Part shown: piece by piece, positions 8,223-16,211 of the stretch
How positions within the stretch are numbered: the stretch's first letter is position 1
Layout: every line of letters starts with the position of its first letter
Assembly: GCA_964590255.1 (NCBI GenBank)
Contig: CAZPYA010000059.1
Location: 1-32,932 of the forward strand
Reading direction: 5' to 3'
Length of the DNA: 32,932 nucleotides
Origin: JAKIYB01 sp964590255
GTDB lineage: Bacteria; Armatimonadota; Hebobacteria; CAIYQO01
The notes under the pieces: generated by a model
The model's database searches: none
Told to the model about the DNA's origin: nothing
What the model saw: only the letters and a program-made list of their open reading frames with translations
Translations under genes and position numbers: made by a program

Positions 8223-11200
8223 TTATGGAATTGCCTCCAGGGTGATATCATCCAGGTAGAAGACGCCGGCATCGCCGCTGATGTGCATGTGCATGAAGGT
8301 GGCGAACATGCCGTCTGGCCAGGCGATTTGCGCGCCGGAGCCCGCCGGCCCCATGGTGGTCTCCAGTGTCTTCCAGCCGTTCGTCGGGCCTTTGAACGAG
8401 ACACTCCACCCCCAGGTGCCGCCCTTGGCGTCAGGCAGGTTGTTGCCTTTGCCGTTCGACGCGTAACCGCCGATGGTGACGGTCAAGGCGTCGGGTGAAT
8501 AGACCTTCATGCGCATGCGATACTTCTTCAGTGGATCCACGTAAAGCAGTTTGCCGCCCGCCGGGATGTATCCCCGTTTCTGTTCCGTCTGCGCCAGGCT
8601 GACGGCAAGACAGAACTTGCCCTTCAGCGTGGCATCTCCGGGCAGCGGGTTGCCGGCGAAGACCTGCGTCGTGGTGGCGCCGCCGTATTCAGCCGGGAAA
8701 ATGCCGCGCGTGCCGGCTTCAAAATCGCCGTCCGGGAAGAGATTCGTCGCCACTTTGGGCAAGGGTAGATCGGATTTCAGCGTTTTACCAGCGGCACTGA
8801 TGCTGCCGCCGCCATCGAGCCAGAGCACTGGCGGCTTGCCGGCGCGAAGCCGGATGACGCCCGCCGTGCCTTCGAAGGCGATATCTCCCGCATAGTAGGT
8901 GAAGGGCATGGCACTGAGGAAGACGTAGTCCGTGCCGGCCGGCGTCTCGATGCGCGCGCCTTTGCCCTCGGCCAACGGCGTCACCACCGGCGGCTTCTCC
9001 GTCTTCAAACGCGGGTAGAGCACGGCAGTGAAGCCTTTCACCTGCGGCATGGCGGCCACCAGGCCCGTCTGGGTGGTGGCCATGGGACGCCACTGCAGAT
9101 TCGGATACATGCCGGAGCCGGATGTGCGGGTGATCGTTTCCGTGGTCAGCACCAGCGCCGCGGGCTGTGTGAAGATGACATCCAGGTCCACATCCTCCTT
9201 GCCGGCGACCAGCGCTCCATGCGGATTTGGTGTTACGGCGTTGGTGGCGCACCACAGCCGCCAGGTGGCCGGCGCGGTGACGTTCAGCGAATCCGCCATC
9301 ATATAGTAGTTAGGCCCCAGCGGATCCGCGTCTTTCAGGAAGATGATCTGCCGCGTCCACGCATCGGCTTTTCCGGCGATATAGTCCACGTCCGTCGTCA
9401 TGCGAAACGCCGTCGGCAGCATCAGCCGGCTGGCTAATGGCGTCTCAATCATTGAGTGATCGCGCACCGGCGCGCGCCCGTAGTAGCCGAAATCGTCGGC
9501 GAGGACGCGGCCCTTACCCCAGAGGGTGATGCTCCCGGAATCCAGGTCGTAGTGGCTCTCGTGCTCGCCCATGATGACGTGCAGTTGCGTCTCGCGGTCG
9601 GTGGCGAAGCCGGTGCGCAGGATGGCTCCCGTCTTCGGGAAGAAGTCGCTGCCGTACGCGGGCGCCTTCTCCGGGATCGTGCCGTCCATTAGCATGCCCC
9701 GATACCCGACGATGGCCGGGAACGCGCCGCCGATACCGGGCTGCCAGTATTTCCCGCTCTGCGCGTGCAGCCACTGCATCTCCGACGCGAAGGCGGGGTC
9801 CTTTTCACGCCAGAGATACGCCAGCGTGCCGAACTCACTGGTGAGTTCGTAGAGATAGGTATTGCCGATAGGATGGTGATGCCGGAACCCGTTGATGCGC
9901 GAGTCCGGCGGCGTCAATGTTTTCGCGAACCATTCGGCGACTTTGCGCACCTTCGGCAGAAAGACGTAATCGCTGAAGCCGGCATTTTTCGCCATGATGA
10001 AGGCGGCGAAGATCATGTCGAACGCGCCCATCGCGTAGGACGGCGCTTCAATCCACCCACCGTTGTCATCCGACCATTCTTCGAGTTGGCGGCGCAGCTC
10101 CCGCATAGCATCGTCGGCCCACGCTCTCGCGCGCGGATGCGAGGGAATCAGGCAGGCGGCGGTGGCCTTGTAGCTGTAGACGAAGGTAGTCATGTTCGGG
10201 AAGCCGCCCATGCCACGTTCGGGCGACCAGTTATCCGGGCGATCCACGGCATAACCGATGAAGGCCACCTGCGCCAGCAGGCGCCGGCGCTGCTCATCCG
10301 TCATCAACGGGCTGCCAAGCACCGCGTCGGCCAGCAGCAGACTGTGCGTGACGCTCTGCTGACCGTGCGGCGCGAACCCGTAGCTGAGGATGGTATCCTG
10401 CTTTAAATACATATCGGCGGCGTTTTGCACGCTGGTGACCGCGAAATCGATGAGCTTTTTGCCCAGTTGCTCGTCACCGCTGACCAGGAAGGCGCGGATC
10501 GGGTCTTCCATCAGGTGGAAATAGAGCGGGTTGTTGCGGTAGTGGGCCAACGTTTTCTCAACCGCCGCGGGATCGGTCTGCGCTTTCAGCCGTGCCAGCT
10601 CCGGCTTCGTCACGAATAACCGCGGGTGATTGGTCTGATCGCCCTGCCACCGCAGCACGTAGTCCTTTACTGTGTCGAGGGGGAAGTTGCCATGCTTGAT
10701 CAGGTACTGCTGCGGCAGCGGCGCGTGCATCAGGTTCTTCTCCTGCAGCACGGCCAGGCTGGCGGTTTTATCCGGCGTGCCGAGCAGCCAGCAGCGAGTG
10801 CCGCGCTGCAGTATGAAGGGCAGGCGCAGCTCGCCGTCCGCGCGGGCGAGGGTCATCTGGAAGGGGTTGCGCGTCTCCGCTGGTTGCTTCGGGTCCACCC
10901 ACAAGTCGGCGCGGTACCCGCCCACCATCAGCATGTCGGGATTGTTCTCGCCATAGAGCGCAAACCAATTACCCTGGCGTACGCGCACCTGCCAGTGTAC
11001 CCACGGTTCGAAGACGTAGAGTGGCTGCGTATCGTTGTTCGCCAGTGGCGCGGTTTCGATGGTGCCGGTGGGCTTGCCCGCTTCCTGATAGCCGCGGCGG
11101 TAGAAGATACTGTCAGGTGTCCAGCCGCGATCGAGCACCAGCGTGAAGACCGGCTTGGCCTCGTGGATGGCCGCCTTTTCGTCCACCAGCACCACCGGCT

Positions 11201-11777
11201 CGTTCGCCATCATGCGGAAGGCGATATCCCAGGTGTTGCCGGCGCCGAATTCGACATGACAGGCGACGTCGGCGTATGCCGGGCCGCTGGCAATAACTGT
11301 CGCCGTGTATGCGGTCACCGTGCCGCCCGTCAGGCGCGAACCACCAACCCAGGCGCCTGAAGGCAGCCGCATCGCCTCGATCGGGCCGGCGCCGTTGGCC
11401 AGGCTTTTCGTAATAGCGATGCCGGAGAGGCCGTTCGTCAGGTGGATGGCGGTGGCCGTCTCCTCAACCCGCAGCTCGGTGGCGGCCTTCGTCGGGGTCG
11501 CGGTAAAGGAGAGCTCGGTGGTGGAGAATGGTTCAACAGTCACCAGTACCGCTAGCTTCACGGGCGCTTTCGGGGTCAGTTGATAGGGAAGGGGCGTCTT
11601 GTCGGCGCCCACCAGCGCGTGTCCGGCTCGCGCGTGCGCCAGTTGGGCGTTGGTCAGCGGAAAGGTCACCAGCTCATTGCGCCAGTGCCGCCCCACATCG
11701 TCACGCAGCACGAAATCCGCCCCGAAGGCCGCCAGGCACCCCCCCGCCAACACCAGCACAAACAGGTGAATCCGCAT
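8223..11777 (-). CDS. Large secreted heparinase II/III-like protein
   Basis: This 1184-residue exported protein is probably a polysaccharide lyase or lyase-like binding protein acting outside the cell or in the periplasm. Residues 1-19 form a signal peptide (MRIHLFVLVLAGGCLAAFGA). Residues ~20-380 are beta-rich and resemble the N-terminal sandwich of rhamnogalacturonan-lyase-like proteins (FVLRDDVGRHWRNELVTFPL). Residues ~395-700 are helical, like the (alpha/alpha) toroid of alginate/heparin lyases (NWSPERGMGG, GGWIEAPSYAMGAFD). Residues ~715-1000 carry the heparinase II/III C-terminal sandwich (IMGEHESHYDLDSGSITLW). The last ~150 residues (NLFPDGDFEAGT through FYLDDITLE) look like a carbohydrate-binding jelly roll. 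GGAGGG lies 6 nt before the ATG. An inverted repeat (11821-11849) lies upstream. Catalytic activity is inferred from fold-level similarity only. Confidence 0.8.
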   Translation of the reverse strand: MRIHLFVLVLAGGCLAAFGADFVLRDDVGRHWRNELVTFPLTNAQLAHARAGHALVGADKTPLPYQLTPKAPVKLAVLVTVEPFSTTELSFTATPTKAATELRVEETATAIHLTNGLSGIAITKSLANGAGPIEAMRLPSGAWVGGSRLTGGTVTAYTATVIASGPAYADVACHVEFGAGNTWDIAFRMMANEPVVLVDEKAAIHEAKPVFTLVLDRGWTPDSIFYRRGYQEAGKPTGTIETAPLANNDTQPLYVFEPWVHWQVRVRQGNWFALYGENNPDMLMVGGYRADLWVDPKQPAETRNPFQMTLARADGELRLPFILQRGTRCWLLGTPDKTASLAVLQEKNLMHAPLPQQYLIKHGNFPLDTVKDYVLRWQGDQTNHPRLFVTKPELARLKAQTDPAAVEKTLAHYRNNPLYFHLMEDPIRAFLVSGDEQLGKKLIDFAVTSVQNAADMYLKQDTILSYGFAPHGQQSVTHSLLLADAVLGSPLMTDEQRRRLLAQVAFIGYAVDRPDNWSPERGMGGFPNMTTFVYSYKATAACLIPSHPRARAWADDAMRELRRQLEEWSDDNGGWIEAPSYAMGAFDMIFAAFIMAKNAGFSDYVFLPKVRKVAEWFAKTLTPPDSRINGFRHHHPIGNTYLYELTSEFGTLAYLWREKDPAFASEMQWLHAQSGKYWQPGIGGAFPAIVGYRGMLMDGTIPEKAPAYGSDFFPKTGAILRTGFATDRETQLHVIMGEHESHYDLDSGSITLWGKGRVLADDFGYYGRAPVRDHSMIETPLASRLMLPTAFRMTTDVDYIAGKADAWTRQIIFLKDADPLGPNYYMMADSLNVTAPATWRLWCATNAVTPNPHGALVAGKEDVDLDVIFTQPAALVLTTETITRTSGSGMYPNLQWRPMATTQTGLVAAMPQVKGFTAVLYPRLKTEKPPVVTPLAEGKGARIETPAGTDYVFLSAMPFTYYAGDIAFEGTAGVIRLRAGKPPVLWLDGGGSISAAGKTLKSDLPLPKVATNLFPDGDFEAGTRGIFPAEYGGATTTQVFAGNPLPGDATLKGKFCLAVSLAQTEQKRGYIPAGGKLLYVDPLKKYRMRMKVYSPDALTVTIGGYASNGKGNNLPDAKGGTWGWSVSFKGPTNGWKTLETTMGPAGSGAQIAWPDGMFATFMHMHISGDAGVFYLDDITLEAIP

Positions 11778-11820
11778 CGTATCCCTCCGTCGTCAACCGA
11801 TTGAGGTCGGCGCCGTCCCT

Positions 11821-11849
11821 GAAGTGGTAGACATGGTGTGAACCACTTC
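11821..11849. repeat. 8-bp perfect inverted repeat upstream of the heparinase-like gene
   Basis: GAAGTGGT (11821-11828) and ACCACTTC (11842-11849) are perfect complements separated by 13 nt. The site lies 44 nt upstream of the heparinase-like ATG and after the DUF1028 stop. It could be a regulator-binding operator for the lyase gene, or a hairpin ending the DUF1028 operon. There is no U-tract. The rest of 11778-11950 shows nothing else. Confidence 0.35.
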
Positions 11850-11950
11850 GAATGCCTGCGATGTCCTTCGCCGTTACGCGGCGACCTCTGCGCGGGCTGC
11901 CGCTGGCGGCCATCCCACACGATTTCGGCGTGGTCTGGCGCAAACTCGGT

Positions 11951-12706
11951 TCAGATAAACCCATGCAGCGCCAGGATTCGCCCTAACTCCCGCACCGCTT
12001 CCGGATGTGAATCCACGCGGATGTCGCAGTAGCGGTCGCCGCCGGTCCAATGCGCCTGCGCGCGAGTGACGAGGATCCCGGCGGCCAGCTTGCCGCGCCG
12101 GTCGCCTCCGGCTGCCTCACCGGCGGCAAGGGCGGCCCACAATGGCGCCACTAACCCGCTCTCGTCGCCCCGTGCCTGCTCGAAAGCCGCCGCCATCTCC
12201 GCCAGCACCGGCGCTCCCGCCAGCAGATTGCCCTGGCAGCAGAAGCCCCGCCCAAGCAGGTGCCCCGCCCAGGGATGCGTGCGGGCGCCGGTAAAGGCGG
12301 CGGCATGGCCGTGCCGGTCCACCATGCCCACCTGGCGAAGCCGGCTGGTGAACCAGGTGATCCGTCCGCTCTCCCCGTGCTCCGTAAAATCCTCCCCCTC
12401 CTGGACGAGGTGTTCCCCGGCATAGTGGCGCCGAATCTCCGCGTCGTCGGCAGTGTCCGTCACGTCTTCGGCGATCAACAGGCGCAGAATCGCTTCCGGG
12501 TCCATGCCCGCCCGCAGCAGTTCCAGCCCCCTGGCGCCATACGCGGGGTTCACCAGCGCCTGCGTGGCCACGGCGCCGACCCCCGGTTCGGCATATGGCA
12601 CCAGCGCTCCGACGCAAAGGCAGCACGACGCCACCGCCACCCCGGCCTCCCCGGTCGCTGGATCGGCCGCGCAAATGGAAAAGGTATGGGCGTACTCTGC
12701 TCTCAT
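11951..12706 (-). CDS. DUF1028 family protein
   Basis: This 251-residue protein matches the DUF1028 family along its length: TFSICAADPATGEAGVAVAS at the start, then GVGAVATQALVNPAYG, LLIAEDVTD, QVGMVDRHGHAAAFTG, CCQGNLLAG and AAGGDRRGKLAAGILV, ending with an RVDSHPEAVRELGRIL tail. The family is usually placed with Ntn-fold hydrolases and often sits beside peptidase or amidase genes. No substrate is established. Its ATG (12706) overlaps the stop of the FAD oxidoreductase by 4 nt, so the two are translationally coupled. No signal peptide is seen. It is the last gene of the URO-D/M23/FAD/DUF1028 group. Confidence 0.88.
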   Translation of the reverse strand: MRAEYAHTFSICAADPATGEAGVAVASCCLCVGALVPYAEPGVGAVATQALVNPAYGARGLELLRAGMDPEAILRLLIAEDVTDTADDAEIRRHYAGEHLVQEGEDFTEHGESGRITWFTSRLRQVGMVDRHGHAAAFTGARTHPWAGHLLGRGFCCQGNLLAGAPVLAEMAAAFEQARGDESGLVAPLWAALAAGEAAGGDRRGKLAAGILVTRAQAHWTGGDRYCDIRVDSHPEAVRELGRILALHGFI

Positions 12707-14058
12707 GGCAAATACGCCCCGTGTGCGCGTAACGACGCGCGAAGTTGCGCCGGATCGACGGCATGGACGTCTCCATCCGCGGCGGCGGCCATGGCGGCGG
12801 CGAGGCCGGCGGCTTCCCCCGTGGTCAGGCAGCAGGCCATGATGCGAATGCTGCCATTGACTGCGCGGTCGGTGGAGATACAGCGGCCGGCGACCAGCAC
12901 ATTGGGCAGACCGCGCGGGAGCAAACACCGGTAGGGCACGCCATAACTCTCGCCCGGTCCCAGCGGGCGGGTCGTCTCTTCCAGCCACTGGTGAATCTCC
13001 GCCAGCGGCTTGCGGCTGATGCGTTGCGCTTCTGCCGCGTGGCTATGGACATCGATATTGTACGCGTTGCGACAGATTTCATCAGGGAAGCTGCGACGCG
13101 CGAGGTAGTCGTCGGCGGTCAGCAGGTAATCGCCAAGGATCCGCCGAGTTTCGCGCACCCCGAGCAAGGCGCCGGTGGCGGCCAGATAGGCATCGGTAAA
13201 TGCCGGGTGGAACTCTGCGAATGCCGCGTGGTACTGCGCCACCTGCTGGCGTCCGTAGATAAGCGCCCGCGAGACACTCACCGGGTCGGTGTTGTCCACA
13301 TCGAAGATGTGGCCGGTATTGAAGCCATACGCCCGTGGACCGATCTGTGTGGAGCACGAATGCACGTCGGTAATGAGGGGATAGCGACCGGATTGCCTGG
13401 CCTGGTGGATGGGGCTGTCCGGATCGAAGAAGTGGATGCTCGGGGCGCTTCCGGCGGGCCGTTGCGGGTTATACCAGCAGTCGTAGGGATCGACATTGGT
13501 CAGCGTGAAGCAGTGGGTGGCCGGCTGCAGATTCCCCTCGCAATCTCCCTTCTCGAAGGGCGCGCCCGCCATCGCCGCGAGGGTGCCATCTCCGGTGCCA
13601 TCGACGTAGACCCGTGCGCGGAAGGCGCTGAGACCAGCCGTGTTGGCCACCAGCAGCGCCGCGATCGTGCCGTCCTCTGCCATCTCGACGGCACAGAGTC
13701 GGCTGAAAAAGAGCACTTCTGCGCCACAGCCGGTCACCAGGTCGTCATAGATGCGCTTCAATCGTTCTGGATCAATGGCTATCGACCCCAGAGCGAGGCG
13801 AACGTGCTCCGCCAGGCCGCGGGCAATGATCTCGTTGCCGTCGTCATACCCGCAAAACCAGGGAACCAGCCCCAGCGTGCCCATCCCGCCCAGGGCGCCG
13901 GCGGCGTCGAGCAGCAGCGTGCGGGCGCCGTGCCGGGCGGCCGCCGCCGCCGCCGCGCAACCAGCCGGTCCACCCCCGACCACGATGACGTCCCAGGAGT
14001 CATCCATCGGCACATCGCGCGCCGGCAGACGGTAACTGGATGGCGTTTCAATAGACAT
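12703..14058 (-). CDS. FAD-dependent oxidoreductase (FAD_oxidored type)
   Basis: This is a cytoplasmic flavoprotein of 451 residues. The FAD-binding Rossmann motif VVGGGPAGCAAAAAAARHG lies at residues ~26-44. Other family marks are GGMGTLGLVPWFCG, VDGTGDGTLAAMAGAPF and the C-terminal VLVAGRCISTDRAVNGSIRI with a following TTGEAAGLAAAMA helix. The pattern is that of the FAD-dependent oxidoreductases that often sit next to glycosidases and lyases in Planctomycetota, Lentisphaerota and Armatimonadota; the substrate is unknown. The start is ATG 14058, preceded by AAGGGAG at 5-nt spacing. It begins inside the last codons of the M23-like gene (11-nt overlap) and its stop overlaps the DUF1028 start. 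The three genes are therefore tightly coupled. Confidence 0.87.
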   Translation of the reverse strand: MSIETPSSYRLPARDVPMDDSWDVIVVGGGPAGCAAAAAAARHGARTLLLDAAGALGGMGTLGLVPWFCGYDDGNEIIARGLAEHVRLALGSIAIDPERLKRIYDDLVTGCGAEVLFFSRLCAVEMAEDGTIAALLVANTAGLSAFRARVYVDGTGDGTLAAMAGAPFEKGDCEGNLQPATHCFTLTNVDPYDCWYNPQRPAGSAPSIHFFDPDSPIHQARQSGRYPLITDVHSCSTQIGPRAYGFNTGHIFDVDNTDPVSVSRALIYGRQQVAQYHAAFAEFHPAFTDAYLAATGALLGVRETRRILGDYLLTADDYLARRSFPDEICRNAYNIDVHSHAAEAQRISRKPLAEIHQWLEETTRPLGPGESYGVPYRCLLPRGLPNVLVAGRCISTDRAVNGSIRIMACCLTTGEAAGLAAAMAAAADGDVHAVDPAQLRASLRAHGAYLP

Positions 14059-14953
14059 CGCGACTCCCTTCTGCGCCGGCAAGGCCGCTTGCCTCATCCT
14101 GGTCACGGTACATCTGCCAGAACAGAATCCACGGGTCGAGGGGGATAGTCTCCCCATAATTGTGCACCTTGAAGACGAAATGACTGTGATCGACGCCCCC
14201 GGAAAAGACGCCGGCGCCGAGGGCGAATTGCTGTCCCTTGCGGAGCGGCGTATGCTCGGGGACGGTGAGGGCGGTCATATGGCAGGCCTGCAGAATCCAC
14301 TCCGATCCATCAGCCCAGCGATGAATGCCGCGCCAGCGGTTGTTGTTGTGGCCCATCTCCAGGCTGTTGTAGTAGAAATGATCATCAATAGCCAGCGGCG
14401 CCCAGAGCGGCGTGCCCGGCGCATGGTTGATGTCCAATCCACAATGCACCAGCGAACCGTCGAAGGCCGCGAGCCAGCAATCTTCCCCGCGGAAACACTC
14501 CTCGATGCGCAGGCCACCTTCCGGCAGCGGGCACCAGGGGTGCAGGCGCTCGGGACAGATGCGCCGCGTGGCGTCCTGCAGCGCGAACCGCGCCTGCTTG
14601 CGGGGGCGGTATTCGCCATGATACGGGGTCAGCAGGTTGAAGATATCATCGACGGCATCGAACCAGATGCGCACCCCGTCGATCTCCCATGGTTCGTAAA
14701 AACTCCGCTGCGACGACGCCTCGCGTGCTAATACATGCTCGCGTCCATTGATCGTCAATGCACACGTGAAGCGATAATCCGTGCGCGCCGCTTCTTCCGG
14801 CACCGGGAATTGCTTCAGGGTGGTCCGGACGATTTGCGCCTCGGTCGCTTCCAGCGCGATGCGTGTTACCGCGCCGGACGCGAGATGAAAATCCACCACC
14901 TCGCCACGATCCATCTCCAGGGCCGTCAGCGTGTCTTTGGTGTAATAGTGCAT
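14048..14953 (-). CDS. M23-fold (LytM-like) domain protein of unknown function
   Basis: This 301-residue protein has no signal peptide or membrane segment. Residues ~1-130 are unrecognised. Residues ~165-262 carry every signature of the M23/LytM zinc peptidase fold: H170-x3-D174 in LVHCGLDINHAPGTPLWAPL, a middle H225 in ACHMTAL followed by LRKGQQFALG, and H256-x-H258 in DHSHFVFKV. In M23 enzymes the first His, the Asp and the last His bind zinc and the other His residues are catalytic. The lack of an export signal and the position between URO-D-like and FAD oxidoreductase genes argue against a cell-wall role. AAGGAG lies 7 nt before the ATG. The C-terminus overlaps the FAD oxidoreductase start. 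The fold assignment is by motif reading, and the function is open. Confidence 0.7.
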   Translation of the reverse strand: MHYYTKDTLTALEMDRGEVVDFHLASGAVTRIALEATEAQIVRTTLKQFPVPEEAARTDYRFTCALTINGREHVLAREASSQRSFYEPWEIDGVRIWFDAVDDIFNLLTPYHGEYRPRKQARFALQDATRRICPERLHPWCPLPEGGLRIEECFRGEDCWLAAFDGSLVHCGLDINHAPGTPLWAPLAIDDHFYYNSLEMGHNNNRWRGIHRWADGSEWILQACHMTALTVPEHTPLRKGQQFALGAGVFSGGVDHSHFVFKVHNYGETIPLDPWILFWQMYRDQDEASGLAGAEGSRDVY

Positions 14954-15137
14954 GTGCGGTCTCCTTCGGTATACATTTCCCTACGGTGGGGGCGGATCTT
15001 GCTTATCCGGTACTCGTGGGTCAGCATTCCGGGATTCCACCAGCCGGGCAACCCGAATCAGCGCTGACATACCGCAAGGCAAAAGCATGGTGCGGTTGTC
15101 CGTATGTCGCGATCCTCTGCGGGGGGACGCGGTGACT

Positions 15138-16133
15138 TCAGTCCCTACCGCAATCTTCGATGCCAGCGGCGCTTACGATGGCATTGTATGCCCAGTCGTC
15201 CCATGCCTCCTCGACGCCGATGCCGTGGAGGTCGGAGTAGTTTTTCATGATGAGGAAGCCATTAAACAGGCGGACCATCTTCTCGGCTTCGGCTTCGATC
15301 AGCGCGCGGTCACCGGTGGGCATCACCTGCTGGATATCCACCGGAGCCCAGAGGGCGACCTTGTGCTGTTTGAGCTTCTCCGCGAGTTCGGGCATGTTGT
15401 AGGCGGCGGGCTGGTCGAACTGGAAGCAGTCGATGCCGGCGTCCACCAGGTCGTCGATCAGCGCGAAGTTGTAGCCGCAGGAGTGCTGCAGCACCTTCAG
15501 GCCACGCTCGTGGGCGGCGGTGGTGAGCCGCCGGTAATGCGGTTTGAACACGTCGCGCCACATCGCCGGGCCGATGAGCAGGCGGTCCTGCGTGCCCAGG
15601 TCTTCGCAGAAAAAGATCGCCTCCGCGCCGGCGTCGGCGATGAGGTGAATCATGCGCTCGAAGAGTCCGGTGACCATGTCGTGCAGGCGATCGATCTCCT
15701 CGCGGTACTCGACCAGGTCAGTGAAATAGATCTCCATTTTGCGCAGGTAGCGGCTGGACGCGAAGACCCAACCGGGGATGAAGACGATCTTGAATTGGTC
15801 CGTCGGTTGCGCGAAGTGCCGGCGCATGTCCGCATAACGGCGCGGGTCGTCGTAGTCGGGCAGCACCAGATCGTCGAGTTGGCTCCAGTCGGTGATTGCC
15901 GGTTTGAAGATCTCGCCGCCCTGGCTCAACCCCAGGATACGGTGCCAGATATTGCCCCACTCATCGGTGCGATACTCGAACTCACCCTCGATCCAAACCG
16001 TTTCCGTGAAGGTCAGCGACGGCGAAAGCCCGCCGCCGCGCATGTCATTCATACGCCCGCGGTCGAAGGTCATCCCCGGCCGCGTTGGCCCGGCATGCTC
16101 CAGGTTGGCGAGAATCACTTCGCGTGGTGTCAT
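15138..16133 (-). CDS. URO-D/methyltransferase-like TIM-barrel protein 1
   Basis: This 331-residue cytoplasmic protein belongs to the uroporphyrinogen decarboxylase-like superfamily, which includes the corrinoid:CoM methyltransferases MtaA and MtbA. Family marks are the N-terminal MTPREVILANLEH, the strand GAEAIFFCEDLGTQ with LIGPAMWRDVFKPHYRRLTT, then KVLQHSCGYNFALIDDLVDAG, and WAPVDIQQVMPTGD. The HSC segment lies where MtaA-type enzymes have their zinc-binding HxC. A true heme-pathway HemE is unlikely: the porphyrin-binding N-terminal motif of HemE is absent and no heme genes are near. ATG 16133 is preceded by AAAGG. It lies 78 nt after the second URO-D-like gene. The 184 nt to the M23-like gene show no feature I can name. 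Confidence 0.82.
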   Translation of the reverse strand: MTPREVILANLEHAGPTRPGMTFDRGRMNDMRGGGLSPSLTFTETVWIEGEFEYRTDEWGNIWHRILGLSQGGEIFKPAITDWSQLDDLVLPDYDDPRRYADMRRHFAQPTDQFKIVFIPGWVFASSRYLRKMEIYFTDLVEYREEIDRLHDMVTGLFERMIHLIADAGAEAIFFCEDLGTQDRLLIGPAMWRDVFKPHYRRLTTAAHERGLKVLQHSCGYNFALIDDLVDAGIDCFQFDQPAAYNMPELAEKLKQHKVALWAPVDIQQVMPTGDRALIEAEAEKMVRLFNGFLIMKNYSDLHGIGVEEAWDDWAYNAIVSAAGIEDCGRD

Positions 16134-16211
16134 GACAGCCTTTCTGCATTGCCCCAACAGGCACGAAGGCGGGATGGTCCTTCGACGCCGTTTGCGGTGA
16201 CCGTGAACATG

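Noticed and set aside
11951..12988. Longer DUF1028 protein starting upstream of 12706
   Set aside because: The extra residues overlap the FAD oxidoreductase and are noise-like. The family N-terminus TFSICAADP begins just after ATG 12706.
12745..14148. 467-codon open frame on the plus strand
   Set aside because: Antisense to the FAD oxidoreductase, which has a clear Rossmann motif and ribosome binding site.
15138..16133. Heme-pathway HemE assignment for URO-D-like 1
   Set aside because: It lacks the HemE N-terminal porphyrin-binding signature and heme-gene context. The HSCG segment fits the methyltransferase branch better.
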